Notes under the pieces: model-generated
What the model saw: the letters and a program-made list of their open reading frames with translations, nothing else
The model's database searches: none
Told to the model about the DNA's origin: nothing
Source: Cheiracanthium punctorium
Lineage: Eukaryota; Arthropoda; Arachnida; Araneae; Cheiracanthiidae
Direction of reading: 5' to 3'
DNA: 64,000 bases
Assembly (NCBI GenBank): GCA_038373885.1
Contig: JAWZYV010013141.1
Coordinates: forward strand, 1,364,001-1,428,000
Made by a program: the position numbers and the translations under genes
In this document: piece after piece, positions 45,912 to 57,364 of the stretch
Layout of the letters: each line of letters opens with the position of its first letter
Position numbering within the stretch: position 1 is the stretch's first letter

Positions 45912-46280
45912 ATGAAGATTGATGTCTCAAAAATACGGCACTTGACTATTTTTTTTCTCGCCGTTTCTTTCCCTAACAGGTTCCGTGTAGTTTTACAGGA
46001 TGAAATCGGGGAAAGCAGAAGAGCGGTCGAAAAGGTAGTTTTTTCTGTGGTTCTTCTTTTTCAGGGTCAGCGTGGAGTATATGACATATATGTCACTTCC
46101 TTTACTGAGCGTTACTTTCGTCAGAAAAAGAATCTGAGTTGTTCCCTAGTTCCGCCTAAAGAAGTTTTACTTCAAAAAGTAAAAATGCACTGGTGCAAGC
46201 TGTGCCACAATTCTCAATTGGATTGGGGAGATTTGGAAGAAAATTATTCAGTTATACGTAACCAATGTCATCTTTCATAG
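45912..46280 (+). CDS. Unrecognised 122-codon ORF at the start of unit D
   Basis: The longest plus-strand ORF of the unit, from ATG 45912 to TAG 46280. The front half reads through a T-rich tract and TTTCCCTAACAG (45980), a good splice-acceptor match, so the native start is doubtful. The back half is hydrophilic and more protein-like: GQRGVYDIYVTSFTERYFRQ, then VPPKEVLLQKVK, CKLCH and DLEENYSVIRNQCHLS. I recognise no family. Between the acceptor-like site and GGTCAGCG there is a run GTAGTTTTTTC...TTTTTCAG shaped like a very short intron. The unit C copy is disrupted by a frameshift and a TAA, so it is either a pseudogene pair or chance. Confidence 0.25.
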   Translation: MKIDVSKIRHLTIFFLAVSFPNRFRVVLQDEIGESRRAVEKVVFSVVLLFQGQRGVYDIYVTSFTERYFRQKKNLSCSLVPPKEVLLQKVKMHWCKLCHNSQLDWGDLEENYSVIRNQCHLS

Positions 46281-46714
46281 GATTTATATATCGATACATA
46301 TATACTTCAAAACAAAATTTGACGCTGGAGAGTTAAGTGTTCCGTTAATGAATTGAATCCATTACAATTAAGCAGCAACTTATATTTAATACCGTTTTTT
46401 ATGCATTCAAAATCGAGTTTCTCTCATTCAAATACATTATGCGAGTGTTCATTTGTTACTAAATCGTAGTTGCTGCACTGGTTGCTGTGTTCTCGAAAAG
46501 CTCTTTTGATGCTTGAGGGGAAATTTAGAACATAATGTATTTAAGATTATTTATTATCAATTAATAAAAAATTCATAAATTCATAGAATAAAGAACTACT
46601 TTTAAACAAACGTTTACGATCTTGAAAAATCGGAACAATACTATAGTACGTTGATTTAACAACCACAAGTGAATAGTAAGCTTTAAAGAAGGGCAGTTGC
46701 TTACTAAACAGCTC

Positions 46715-46875
46715 AAATTAATCAGTCAACAAACTAATTGGCTGACATGAATTCCTTTGAAATTACTTTCATTCATGCATACATTTAAATAAAATGATCA
46801 CATCCAATTATTGTGTTTATCAGTAAAAGGAAAGTGAAATCTGAGTGCAAATAGAAAGAAACAGAAAGTGTTAAT
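46715..46875 (+). promoter_or_regulatory. Conserved block CB, unit D
   Basis: As unit C: CAAACTAATTGGCTGACATG, TTTAAATAAAATG, CCAATTAT, TCAGTAAAAGG. Confidence 0.5.
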
Positions 46876-46996
46876 CTTAAGTTCAGTTAAAAGGCGGAAA
46901 TATTGTAAGAGATTAGATTGTTTAAAAGTAATTAAAACAAGTCAAAAATAGAATGAAATGTATTATTAGTTGTAAATTTCAGAAGCATGAATATTA

Positions 46997-47106
46997 TAGT
47001 TTTTAAACTATCAAATAATATATTAAAACCGAACTATCAAATAATATAATCAAATAGTTAATAAACTACCAAGTAATATATTTTTAAACTATCAAATATA
47101 TTTCTA
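46997..47106. repeat. Small tandem expansion unique to unit D
   Basis: About four imperfect units of AAACTATCAAATAATATA. Unit C has one short equivalent (about 37640-37680). Confidence 0.8.
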
Positions 47107-47162
47107 GCTCAATTCTTCTTATCGAATGCATAGAAAGATAGTTTTATTTTCTGAGTAAGTTA

Positions 47163-47318
47163 CGGTGGCGTAGCCAAAGGGGGAGGGGGGGTCACAACCC
47201 CCTTGAGGAATTTTTTGGCATACAAAATGTATATTCTTCACTCCCTCATCACACACACGGACATAATTGATTTGCAGTAGTAATAACCCCCTATGAAAAA
47301 TTTCTGGCTACGCAACTG
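47163..47318. mobile_element. hAT-type MITE, unit D
   Basis: CGGTGGCGTAGCCA to (inverted) CAGTTGCGTAGCCA, flanked by GTAAGTTA and GTGAGATG, which are decayed forms of the duplication seen in unit C. Confidence 0.78.
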
Positions 47319-47594
47319 GTGAGATGTGTTTATCTTCTCAAAGATATTTCACGGCATTTATTTCCTGCAAATTCATCATAATTCATGTAATTATTAAAAA
47401 GCTGAAAATTTACTTTATACAGTTATAAATCACACACAAGCATTTTCTTTTGTACTGAAACGGTATAAATTGACTCCAGTTAATACATAGCAGAAATCCT
47501 GAAATGTCTATTCTGTGATGAATATTACTTTATTCCTATTTGGCATGGTACAAATAAAAACAACAATCTTCACACACAACCATATACATCTATA

Positions 47595-48276
47595 CAGGGG
47601 GTCCCAAAAAGGTGGAAACACGCATTAATTCTTTATCTATTAGATACGTGTAGAATATAAATTGGAAAAAAATGTTTAAAATAAGGTAGAAAAAAAAAAG
47701 ACTGCTTTAAGAGAAAATTCCTCTCGTCAGTTTCCAAAAAGAGACACTTTTTATATTTGTATACGAATCCCGTAGAAAAAGAATTCCAATTAGTAATACG
47801 TGCCATGCACTTTATTGAGGTGCCGTACAAAATTTGAAAAATCTATCCTTAAAAGTGTTAGAGGTGTGAAGATAAAAAAATGCTGACTTAAACCATTTTT
47901 CAATGGCTCTCGATGGAAAAAAAATCACGTATGATGATCACCTTTCTGAGGATGATACAAAAATTACGGAGGAAAATATTTTTTTCCTCTCTAGCAAGAA
48001 AGCTTGGTATTCAAAGTCATATATAGTCTTCCATCATCTCTGTTTAACGATATATCTGGGACGTCTTATGCTGAAAGCCTGGAATTTTGTATATCACCTC
48101 TTCAGTATATGGTGCACATGGAATTTTGTATACAAATTTAGAAGTGTAACGTTTTGAAAAATAATGAGTAGTATTTTTATTGATCTTAGTTTTTTTCCTA
48201 CCTTATTCTGAACATTTTTTCAATTTGCATTTCCCACGGATCTCTAATAGATAAAGAAACTTTTTAGGACACCCTG
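47595..48276. mobile_element. Long foldback MITE FB, unit D first copy
   Basis: Same limits as 38176-38856, TA-flanked. The 84-codon ORF at 47903 is an accident of the mirrored arms. Confidence 0.85.
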
Positions 48277-48892
48277 TATATATATCTATAGATATGCATC
48301 TGTATTACTCAAACACAAAGCAGACCCCTCGAAAAGCAATCCGACTAATCCTGGGTAGCAACAACGTGGGAAGAAGTGGAATCCTAGATGTTGATTGGAA
48401 TGAACAAGTACCACATGTATTAAATAATGGCTTAACTTCTGCTTTAATAAAGGTCCGCAAACGCACGAAGCTTACTAAACGTGCTTACCAAACAGTTTTA
48501 CTCCTTTGCCCTTTTCGATGACGATCAGAAAATTAATTAACTAACTCAAAATTAAGAAGAAAAAATTGTAAGTAAAGAGTTTTGCGTCAAGCTAAGTAAA
48601 ACAAGACAAAAGTTATAAGAATCTTTTAAAAGTGGCTTAAAGTTCTTGTTTGTTTTCTTTTTTAATAAATTAGTTAATTTATTTCAGTCATTTTTTCTTG
48701 ATATTGAATTACTGAAAGTTTAAACAAAAATGGAATTTACATTTTAATTTGAGAACTGAGTTCCGAATATGAAGGAGAAAGTTAATATATTCTCTTAACT
48801 TTATCAAAGCTTTGGCTATATTTTAACGCATCACTGCTTTATGAAATATACAAAAAAGGAAAAAAAATCCAGATGCATTTCTTCTACAGTGC

Positions 48893-49105
48893 CTTTTAAT
48901 ATCGTGTTGTTGTTTAAGGTAAAACACACTAGGGATATCTGCCATATGGAGAAATGCCTTGAGCAGAGGACTTTTTTAGGGTTTCTAACACGTATTCACG
49001 TTACATCTGGAGAAAAACTACCCAAAAGTCCAGACCGTAACATTGGCAGATGTGCAGTAAGCCAGAATCCTGTGTTACATACTCGGACACTGCAGCTTCT
49101 AAAAA
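48893..49105 (-). mobile_element. SINE S1 body, unit D, reverse
   Basis: Same as 39465-39655. The 128-codon plus-strand ORF starting at 48841 runs antisense through it and is not considered a gene. Confidence 0.75.
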
Positions 49106-49333
49106 GTACTCTAAAGGTTTTTCTGATTATATATATATTTCCTCAAATGTTTGTAGACTTCGAATTAAATAACTCTCGGCTCTTGTTTATTTTTATGAAA
49201 ATACTTCCACGTTTCTTATACGTGTAAAAAATTTGAAAATTTATTTCCAAGCTGTTGAACAAATAACAAGATGAAATGTTCTGTAAAAAAAGTCCAGTAA
49301 CAATAATATGTATTTTTAATTAGTTTTTAAATA

Positions 49334-49658
49334 CAGTAATATCTCGAGTTATGCTACCCCGACTTACGCTACCCCGAGTTACGCGATTTTCAAATCTCCT
49401 CGATTCATTCGTCCTTTGTTTACCTCCAAAATTCCTTCTGTTAGCGATTTTAATAATATAATTATTTATACAATGCATTTTGTAAGATTTTATTAAATAT
49501 TTTCTTTCCAAATTATTGTTTTCTTTAGAGAATGGCCTCAGTTAAAAATGATTTGTATGTACATATTCATATGGGAAATTATACCCCAACCTACGAGAAT
49601 TTGACTTAACGTGGTTACATCTCGGTCCCACCTATCGCGTAAGTTCGGGGTGTTACTG
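49334..49658. mobile_element. pogo/Tigger-type MITE, unit D
   Basis: Same as 39895-40219, TA-flanked, with CAGTAATATCTCGAGTTATG at the left. Confidence 0.8.
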
Positions 49659-49689
49659 TAAACTAAATTCATCGTGTCCTTCTAGAATA

Positions 49690-49925
49690 AGCTACACCAT
49701 GGCCGAGTAGACAACACACTAAACATTGTTGACGTCTGAAGTGTGAAGGTCCCACGTTCGGGTCTATCGCGCGGCTGTCGATCTAACGGTATGCACTTTT
49801 GATCGGTTTTCTCCAGATTTAACGTGAATACGTATAAGAAGCCCTTAAAAAGTCCGTCGCCAAGGCAGCCCCCTCACGGGCAGATGCCCAATGTGTAGTC
49901 TTGACATAACACACAAACAAAAACC
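49690..49925 (+). mobile_element. SINE S1, unit D, forward
   Basis: Box A TGGCCGAGTAG and box B CGTTCGGGTCT retained. The body matches 40254-40495. Confidence 0.82.
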
Positions 49926-50736
49926 GTCTAGAATAATTAAGAATTAATAACAAAATGATACAAAAAAATTAAAAACAAAATGTGCTTGATTACTTTTTTC
50001 CCTGTTTTTAATACTCGAAAGATTAGAAAAACAAAAAGAAAAAATCCCAGACACACCTGTTTGCTTTTCTTCTCACAACCACACTTAATATTTGCTTAAC
50101 TAAAATTTATTTGAACAATTCAGGCTCAAAAAAGTTCCAGGAATTGCACATGAATTCGTTTGGTATTTCCAGGGAAAACATTTTCTTCTTTATGCATTCC
50201 ACAGAAGAATTCTCTAAGAGAATCAGAATGCATGCATTCCGAACACAACAAAGTAAATAAAATGTTGACGAAGGCAAAATATACCATTAATCATTCACTA
50301 TCAATAAATGCTTTCATAATAATAATAAAAAGATTATTAAGATTAAAAAGTGTAGGTAAGTACTAATATTATTTCCTTCTCTCTCTCTCTCTGCTGAATT
50401 TTCTACTTACTTTATGAATATAAAATTATTTCGGGGATGATTTTATTTTACTTCAGTCTCGACTGAAGTAAATAATATCTTTCCGTAGAGGTTCATAAAT
50501 TATGACATACAAAAACGCTGAATTGAATTTAAAAGTAATTTCCCTTCTGATTAAAAAACACGGATATCGAATTACCTATAGTATTAAACATGGAATACTA
50601 TTTTATGTGAGGGAAATTAGTTGGAATTTGTAATCTTTCTGTCTGATCGGAAATTTTATTACACGAGTTGATTCAAAGGTATTTTTAAAAATTTCAATTT
50701 TGAGCTTTATGAATGAAATTTATAGCTGCAAATATA

Positions 50737-51429
50737 TAGGGTGTACCAAAAATGAATTATTTCTTTATTTATTAGAGATAAATAAGCAGTGTAAATTGTA
50801 AAAAAAAATGTTCAAAATAAGGTAAGAAATAATTGCTCCCTTTAGTTAAAAAAATAAATTACACATTTTAAATTCATATACGATCCCGGTATAAAAAATT
50901 ATCAATTAGTAAAATGTACCCCACACACTAATGACGTGGTGTAAAAATTTCAAGCTTCCATTATAAAACGTCTCGGAGGTATATTCAAACATAAGTAGGG
51001 AGGGGCTACACATGAATTTGAGTGTAAACGTTTATTGCTAGAGTGAAAAAGAAGTATTTAATTTCGTAATTACAGTAAAACCCCTTAAACGAGATAATTC
51101 AACTTCATTTTTCCCCTCTAGAACCGCTGAAAGTGGTTTGAGTCAGCAAATGTTAATCTTCATATATCAGACAATTTTTCGGGTACAGTTTTCAAGTTTT
51201 GTAAATCATCTCATTAGTATACGGGGCACATTTTACTAATTGGAAATTTTTTGTACGGGGGTTGCGTACAAATTTAAAATGTTTAAGGTTTTGAAAAATA
51301 GCGAGAGGAAATTTTTCTTAACTGAGTCTTATTGGTTACCTCATTTTGAGCATTTTTTCAAATGACGCTACCCACTTCTCACTAACAGGTAAAGAATTAA
51401 AGCGCTTTACCATCTTTTGGGATACCCTG
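50737..51429. mobile_element. Long foldback MITE FB, unit D second copy
   Basis: TAGGGTGTACCAAAA to (inverted) CAGGGTATCCCAAAAGATGG, TA-flanked, with long mirrored arms. Confidence 0.85.
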
Positions 51430-52679
51430 TATATATTGAAGAAACATAAGGGCAAGGTTACTTGCTATAAAATTTAGAACTTTTATCCGTTTTTGAGTTG
51501 TGTGAAAGTTTAAGCTATGAAAAATAGCTCTTCCATTACCGTTTGAAAATTAGTTTGCAGTTCAACAGAACAGAAATATGAATAAATGAATATATACATA
51601 GTGGAAATGATTAAAATAGAGGTGTTTAGAGCCTAATTGGGAGAAAACTGTTAAAAATGAAAACAACTGATTAAAAAAGAAGAAAAAAAGTTCGGATTTT
51701 CGGCACCAGGGGCTAAAGTGGCGCTGTAAGGTACATTTTTGGAGAAAATTAGGCATAGCACGTTTGCGTGACCTCTGTTCTCGCTAGTCATCGTAATAAA
51801 CATCGTATTAACAGTTTGTGCAAAATTTGGATTATCAACCGCAGCGCTTTTTAATAATTTTAGTAAATAATTTTACTTTAATAATTTTAGAGTATTGTTA
51901 GATAACTGTAATGTTGTTTTCCCGCCACAACTGTGTTGCGAGAAAGTGAGTTGTACAGGCATTCTTGCGAGTGAAATGAGTATGTGACCTTGGCGACAAA
52001 TTTGGGAAACTTGGCGACGAAAAGAAAGTTTTCGAAAGTAATGGAATTCTGGCTCTATCTCTAGGAAAGAAGTTACTGGAAAAGTCTAGAAAAAGGATGT
52101 CACATCCTTTTTGACGTCACGTGCGCCTCGAAATCCACAAATGAGTAGTCACTCTCACTGTCGAGTTAGTGTGGGATAGACTTTTGATATTGAGAGCAAA
52201 GCGATACGATTTATATTGCCGTTTGAATAGTGTTAATTCTGTGATATTTTAATGATCCGCCTTGCCAAGTGTTCAAAATGATGTACTTATTGTGAGATGT
52301 AATGCTTCGTTCCGTCGAATATTTTCTGTTTTTCGAGCTTGTTGACGACTTAGCATACACCCAGTAACAGATTTTTGTAACAGTATCAAGGATGATTGAT
52401 ATCACTGAAAGTATTGTATATGAAAGTGTTGCTATTGTGTATTCTAAGATTTTTCACATTTTACTTTATGCAAAAGAGTATGTTTTGAAAATACATTTGT
52501 GAATCAAAACATGTTTTTAGACCAATTTCAAAGCTGTAACACACTCGCCCTAATGAAACTGGATATTACTACCTAGTCAACGTCAATGAAACTCTTTCAC
52601 TAAGGTTTTTGTATTTAAAAATGTGGGCTAGTTGAAATGTTGTAAAATGGATAAATGCATGTCATTCTACACCATGTGC

Positions 52680-54440
52680 GATTTGAAATACGAAAAACGA
52701 ATTAACAGTTTGTGCAAAATTTGGATTTTCAACCGCAGCGCTTTTTAATGAAGATCGTACATTACCAAGAAAGAGAATAACCTACCCGTTTCGTGTAACA
52801 TTCTGTATCAGTGAGGTCAGAGGAATTAAACAGCACATAATGGCAAGTAATGCCCAATCGCTATCAGTGGCAAGCAGAAGCATAGAGCGAGGGGTGGACC
52901 TACTACTCTTTCAAAATACAAATAAATAATACAGCAGCACCCCAAAAATAGTGTTCCGCAGCGCCATATTAGCCAATTGTTCCACTTGACACAACCTGCA
53001 CTGAGTACTATTATAAAACGATTCACTTTAACTAGAAATAATCGTTCATATAAGACACCTGGTCCGAAACTGATGATGGCTGATCGAGAAGTATTTCGTC
53101 AACATATTCATAAAAACAGGCACTTGGCAGGCGTAGATTTTGTACCACTAGAAAAACAGACTTTTAAAAAGACCATTTCCTAAGAAACTCTGCATTGATA
53201 TTGTGATGCCGATCATCACATATCTTATATTTAATTATCAATTACTTAATTGTTAATTATTTCTAAATTTAATCTCTGTTCAAAATTTATTCTTTGCACA
53301 CTTTCGATTCGGATTTTCTTCGCTTCGCCTGTAATGTTTTATTTCTGCACCTACCTTATTGAAAAGCAATCTTCCGTTTTCATTTATTTTTTCCTTTATT
53401 ATTTCACTTTTGCATTGGTAAAGCCTAGCGTTTCAGTTTCGATGGTTTGTTTATGACCATATATGGCATCAAATTTATAAACAACATTGTCTTTCATTTT
53501 GTGTTACAATTTAGTTGATAGATTTCTTGTTTTATCCTGTTGGCGCGTCGGGGATTCAAAAATAATTATATAGAAATATATTTAACGCCTACTGGCGTCA
53601 CGTTGTTTTAGCACTTTGTTTGGCGTGTCCTTTGGCGTGTTTTCTTCTGTTACTACTCTGTTGGCTTGCGTGTCTCGCTATCATTCTCGCCTTTGCTGTT
53701 GACCTGACAAGCTGCGTCTCTTTGGGGTCTGCCCTGCCACCTCAGTACTTAATATTTTTGAAGTTTATATGCATTGATATGTTAAAATAAAATGTAGAAG
53801 TTTGCCACTATACGATGTCTTGCTCATTTATCACGGCCTTGCTATGAACCTAGGGAATTTCGCTTTCATAGATATTTCAAAACGCGTGGATGCACATAGC
53901 ACAAAGTAAGACGTAAACCAATTCTCATTTCGTCTAACTAACGTCGCCGTAGTTCGTGGGACAATCTAACCTTAGCTAAAATACAATTCAGTAGAAGCAG
54001 GTACAGTGATCAAATGAATTTATTTTTCCGGTTTCATATTATAAATATTGGCCGAAAGTTTATTAGGAAGAAGGGTGAAGCAAAAGATCCATTTTGTTAC
54101 AAGGGCATGGCTCTTAAAGTAAGCTCTGGGATGGTGTGGGGCTGCTTGTAAGCAAATGGAGTTGGTAATTTGCATACTTTTACGGGTAAGATAAAGACTA
54201 TATAAGCGCTCTTGAAATGAATCTACGTCTGTAAGCGCAGAGACTGTGTTTGGCATAAAAAGATGTCTTTTCATACAAGATAAAGCAAGTCCGCATATAG
54301 CAAAAATAATGAAAATATAGCTGTGATCGACTTTTCTCCTATCGAGAATATTTAGAGAATACTTAAAAGGAAAATGATTCAACGTTGCCCCCGTAATGTG
54401 AAGCTCTTAAAAAATATCTACGGTAGGAATAGGGAAATTT
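52680..54440 (+). pseudogene. Degenerate Tc1-like transposon, unit D
   Basis: HTH part from 52977: MFHLTQPALSTIIKRFTLTR and DIHKNRHLAGVDF-like residues (here HIHKNRHL). The catalytic part near 54240-54420 is more damaged than in unit C: CMFQQDKASPH is here MSFHTRxSKSA through indels. MIQRCPRNVKLLKNIYG is open from 54374 and reads on for 92 codons into unrelated sequence. Inactive. Confidence 0.72.
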
Positions 54441-55354
54441 TCTACAGAAACAATAAACCGTTTAATTTCGCCCATGCATACATACACGCCTTGCTGCGAG
54501 GATCTGGCAGTAAAAGTGACGTCACACCTCTTGGTAATCGAACTGAACGAGCATTTTTGACTTTAGTTGAACAGAGAAATACACTTGTAATGCTTATCAT
54601 AGCTATATGTTTTGTTTCAATTAACACAAATGCCGTTACAATGTTGTACTGAGCATATCAAATGTTATTAAATTGTTTATTTTGCATGTACGCCTCTTTG
54701 TGTTTTACGCTTTCCACATTTCAAGGTATTTCTTATGTGAACGAACTTTACTGACGTTTACTATGTATTTTTAAGACTGAACAAGTGGAACGTATGGACA
54801 TTTTAGTATTTTAATTTTTTTTTTAAATCTTTTGTGTTTTCAGGACTACTTTAGAAATTGGTGTCAATCATTTCAATTCTGCACACACTTAACCATTATA
54901 ATCTGAAAAATAACAGTGCCAATTGAATAAGTAATACAATAGATTTTATGCATGCATACATTTAAAAAACAACAACAACAACAACAACAAAAACTATTTC
55001 TCTTCATCGTACGAAAGTCGCCTGCTTAAATTCTTTTATTCGAAAATAACCAATTTTACAGAGCATAAACAATATACCTAATTAAATGTCTTGGAAGAAT
55101 GCATAAGAAAAAAATTGCTATTTGAAAGATTATTATTATAATTAAAATAATTAAAATTTCATATTTGATAGATTTTAACCATTTTTCTATGCATCCTTTT
55201 CATTCTGTCACATTTTTTAATGAATCTGTTTATAAATCTTAATTTTAGCATGGAAATTTTGAAATTTTTTCATTTATTACACCATGTAATTTATTTTAAA
55301 ATAACAAGTCCTTCATCTGATGCTCAGTTTTAATTCACGAAGAGTAATGCAAGT

Positions 55355-56270
55355 TACTAAAATGAAACATCTATTTTTCTCGCTCTTGAAATCAAATAAT
55401 GAGTAAGTTATTTTAAACCCGACATTTTATTTGACAATATGAAATGCCGTTTCATAGAGAGCAACGCACTGTTTACATACTGAACCAAATCCATTTCTAG
55501 ATCCATATAACTAATATAAAGTTTCAAATTACGCTTCAAACTTTAAAATTTACAATCAGCAGAAATTTAATATTTTGCGAATCGAATTAAATAAATGTTT
55601 CTTATTTACTTAAAACACTGCGATTTTAATCTTAGTCAGCATGTAGAGTTTGATATGCTATAATTAAAACTACTCAGATAGAAATATGTTTCAAATCGAC
55701 ATTCAGATTATAGCTTATGGTTAAAAATTGTGATTGTTTACTTGGGATAAATAATGTTTAGCATCTACAAATTTTTACTATTTGTGAAAATGGGAACTCA
55801 ATAAAAAATGTATAAGAATTAAATGAAAAGTCATAAAAATTGCAAAATATAACATTCAGATTGCTATAAATAGCTGAACGTCACCTTTAAAACGGCTTTG
55901 TATGGAAGTGAAATATCAGAATTTTACTCTGCTGTGAAAAAAAAAAAAACATTAATTTATGCCGGTGGTTTTTAGGCTATGGTGTAAGATCGCATAATGA
56001 TAATATTTTTAATAAGATGTTGGTATATTGATATATGATTTTTTTATATGTGTGAGATGCATTATCTCCTGTAAAAAGTTCGCATTGTTTAACTATTAGT
56101 AAATTTTAATAAATCATTACTATTATTGGTATTTTATTTGATTTTACAACATAGTTGAACCAATTCTTACTAGCTATTAAATACAATGCTCAAGCAAAGT
56201 ATATAATTATTTTCATATTTCATACTTTGTCTAAAAACGCCAGTAGTATTTTAAAAATTGTTCAGGTATT
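55355..56270. other. AT-rich stretch downstream of unit D
   Basis: No ORF, terminal repeats or tRNA boxes were noticed. One A13 tract lies near 55938. Confidence 0.5.
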
Positions 56271-56277
56271 CTAAAGA

Positions 56278-56556
56278 ATGCCGGCGTTGCATACATTAAC
56301 GACAACATGTACATTTGAATTTGAAACTAAAACAAAAATAATGACTTCAAAGAAACCATTTAATTGGATGGATATTCTAAAAAAAGAAATCCATTCAAAA
56401 TGTTCGATTTCACTCTGGTCATCATTACCAGACAGTAACAAGTCTTTTTATCGAGAAGCTCGAAATCAATGTATAAAAAGAATTCCCAAAATAAACTACA
56501 CGTGTTCCATTATTACGTGCAGGCGTAAACATGACAATGGAACTCCTCCGGCGTGA
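56278..56556 (+). CDS. Unrecognised 92-codon ORF
   Basis: ATG 56278 to TGA, preceded by TTGTTCAG (about 56258-56265), a possible splice acceptor. The second half has a plausible protein composition (FNWMDILKKEIHSKCSISLW, then REARNQCIKRIPKINYTCSI, TCRRKHDNGTPPA) with five Cys after residue 40. I cannot assign a family, and I see no signal peptide or membrane segment. Outside the duplicated array and not overlapped by a repeat I recognise, so it is the least TE-like ORF in the window. It may be a terminal exon or chance. Confidence 0.25.
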   Translation: MPALHTLTTTCTFEFETKTKIMTSKKPFNWMDILKKEIHSKCSISLWSSLPDSNKSFYREARNQCIKRIPKINYTCSIITCRRKHDNGTPPA

Positions 56557-57364
56557 TAAAGAAAATAATAATAAAGGTTTAAGCAAAACATGAATAGTAA
56601 AAGAATAAACAGAAATAATTATGAAGTTTCCAACGAAACGACAAAAAAAAAAAATCCTTTCTAAAGTACTGAAAGAGATTTTGTGGGCCTGTTATGCTTT
56701 TTCAGCAGTGAAATATGCATTTGACAGCGGCCTAAAAGTTTTTAACAAAATGATGAATATCGCACTACCCTTTTTATCGCTGATGTGAAAAGAAAAGAAA
56801 AGTTATTTCAGCAATTTCTTCGATATTAAACAAAAGTATGTTTTTAGCGAAAGGTATCGAGAGTTGAAGGTAAAGCGTTTTTGACTTTTAATTTTGTGCT
56901 TAGTTTTCAGGTGATAGAAGTTAAAACATGCAAAGAGATGTGATTTAAACATATTTGCACTGTTTTTTACGTGGGCAAAACTAGTGTTTGCCATTATCTT
57001 TAATTATCGTTCATCCTACTGGAGACGAATATTTGTCTTATTTAGTCGTTTATAAAGACATAAGAAACAGAATGCTTTGCAAGCCAGACGGTCCACAATA
57101 GGTAATGCCGGTTCTATCAAATATCATTGATTTAATTGTTCCGGTATTGAAATGTTAAAATCTAAGCATGATCTGTAGAATACCAGCTATAAATAAAACG
57201 TAACTGATACGCAATGAAAAATTATTAATATAAATTTGTATAAAACCATTTGTTTACATAAATTATAACGTATGGTAGCTGATTAATCACGAAATATTGA
57301 AATTAGGACCAAATTTATAGAAACTGGAAAATTATGAAAAAAAATAAGTCCCCCTTTTTTTCTT

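Larger units (their letters stand above)
45856..55354. repeat. Younger tandem duplication, unit D (about 9.5 kb)
   Basis: Second copy of unit C, ending TTCACGAAGAGTAATGCAAGT at 55354, the same end as unit C at 45854. At the C/D junction the end AAGT joins ATTACATG through one or two extra A. TTAC occurs both in the proximal flank (GGGATTACATG) and the distal flank (AAGTTACTAA), a small homology that could have seeded unequal exchange. Extra sequence in D includes repeated AAACTATCAAATAATAT units (46997-47106) and a copied segment at about 51799-51860. Confidence 0.95.

Noticed and set aside
47903..48157. 84-codon plus ORF
   Set aside because: Lies in the foldback MITE. The unit C copy is interrupted.
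48841..49227. 128-codon plus-strand ORF in unit D (and 68-codon version at 39450)
   Set aside because: It runs antisense through a SINE S1 copy and is cut short by stops in unit C. The codons follow the repeat sequence.
54020..54382. 120-codon minus ORF, with a shorter relative at 44596-44880
   Set aside because: Antisense to the Tc1 catalytic region in units D and C. Not an independent gene.
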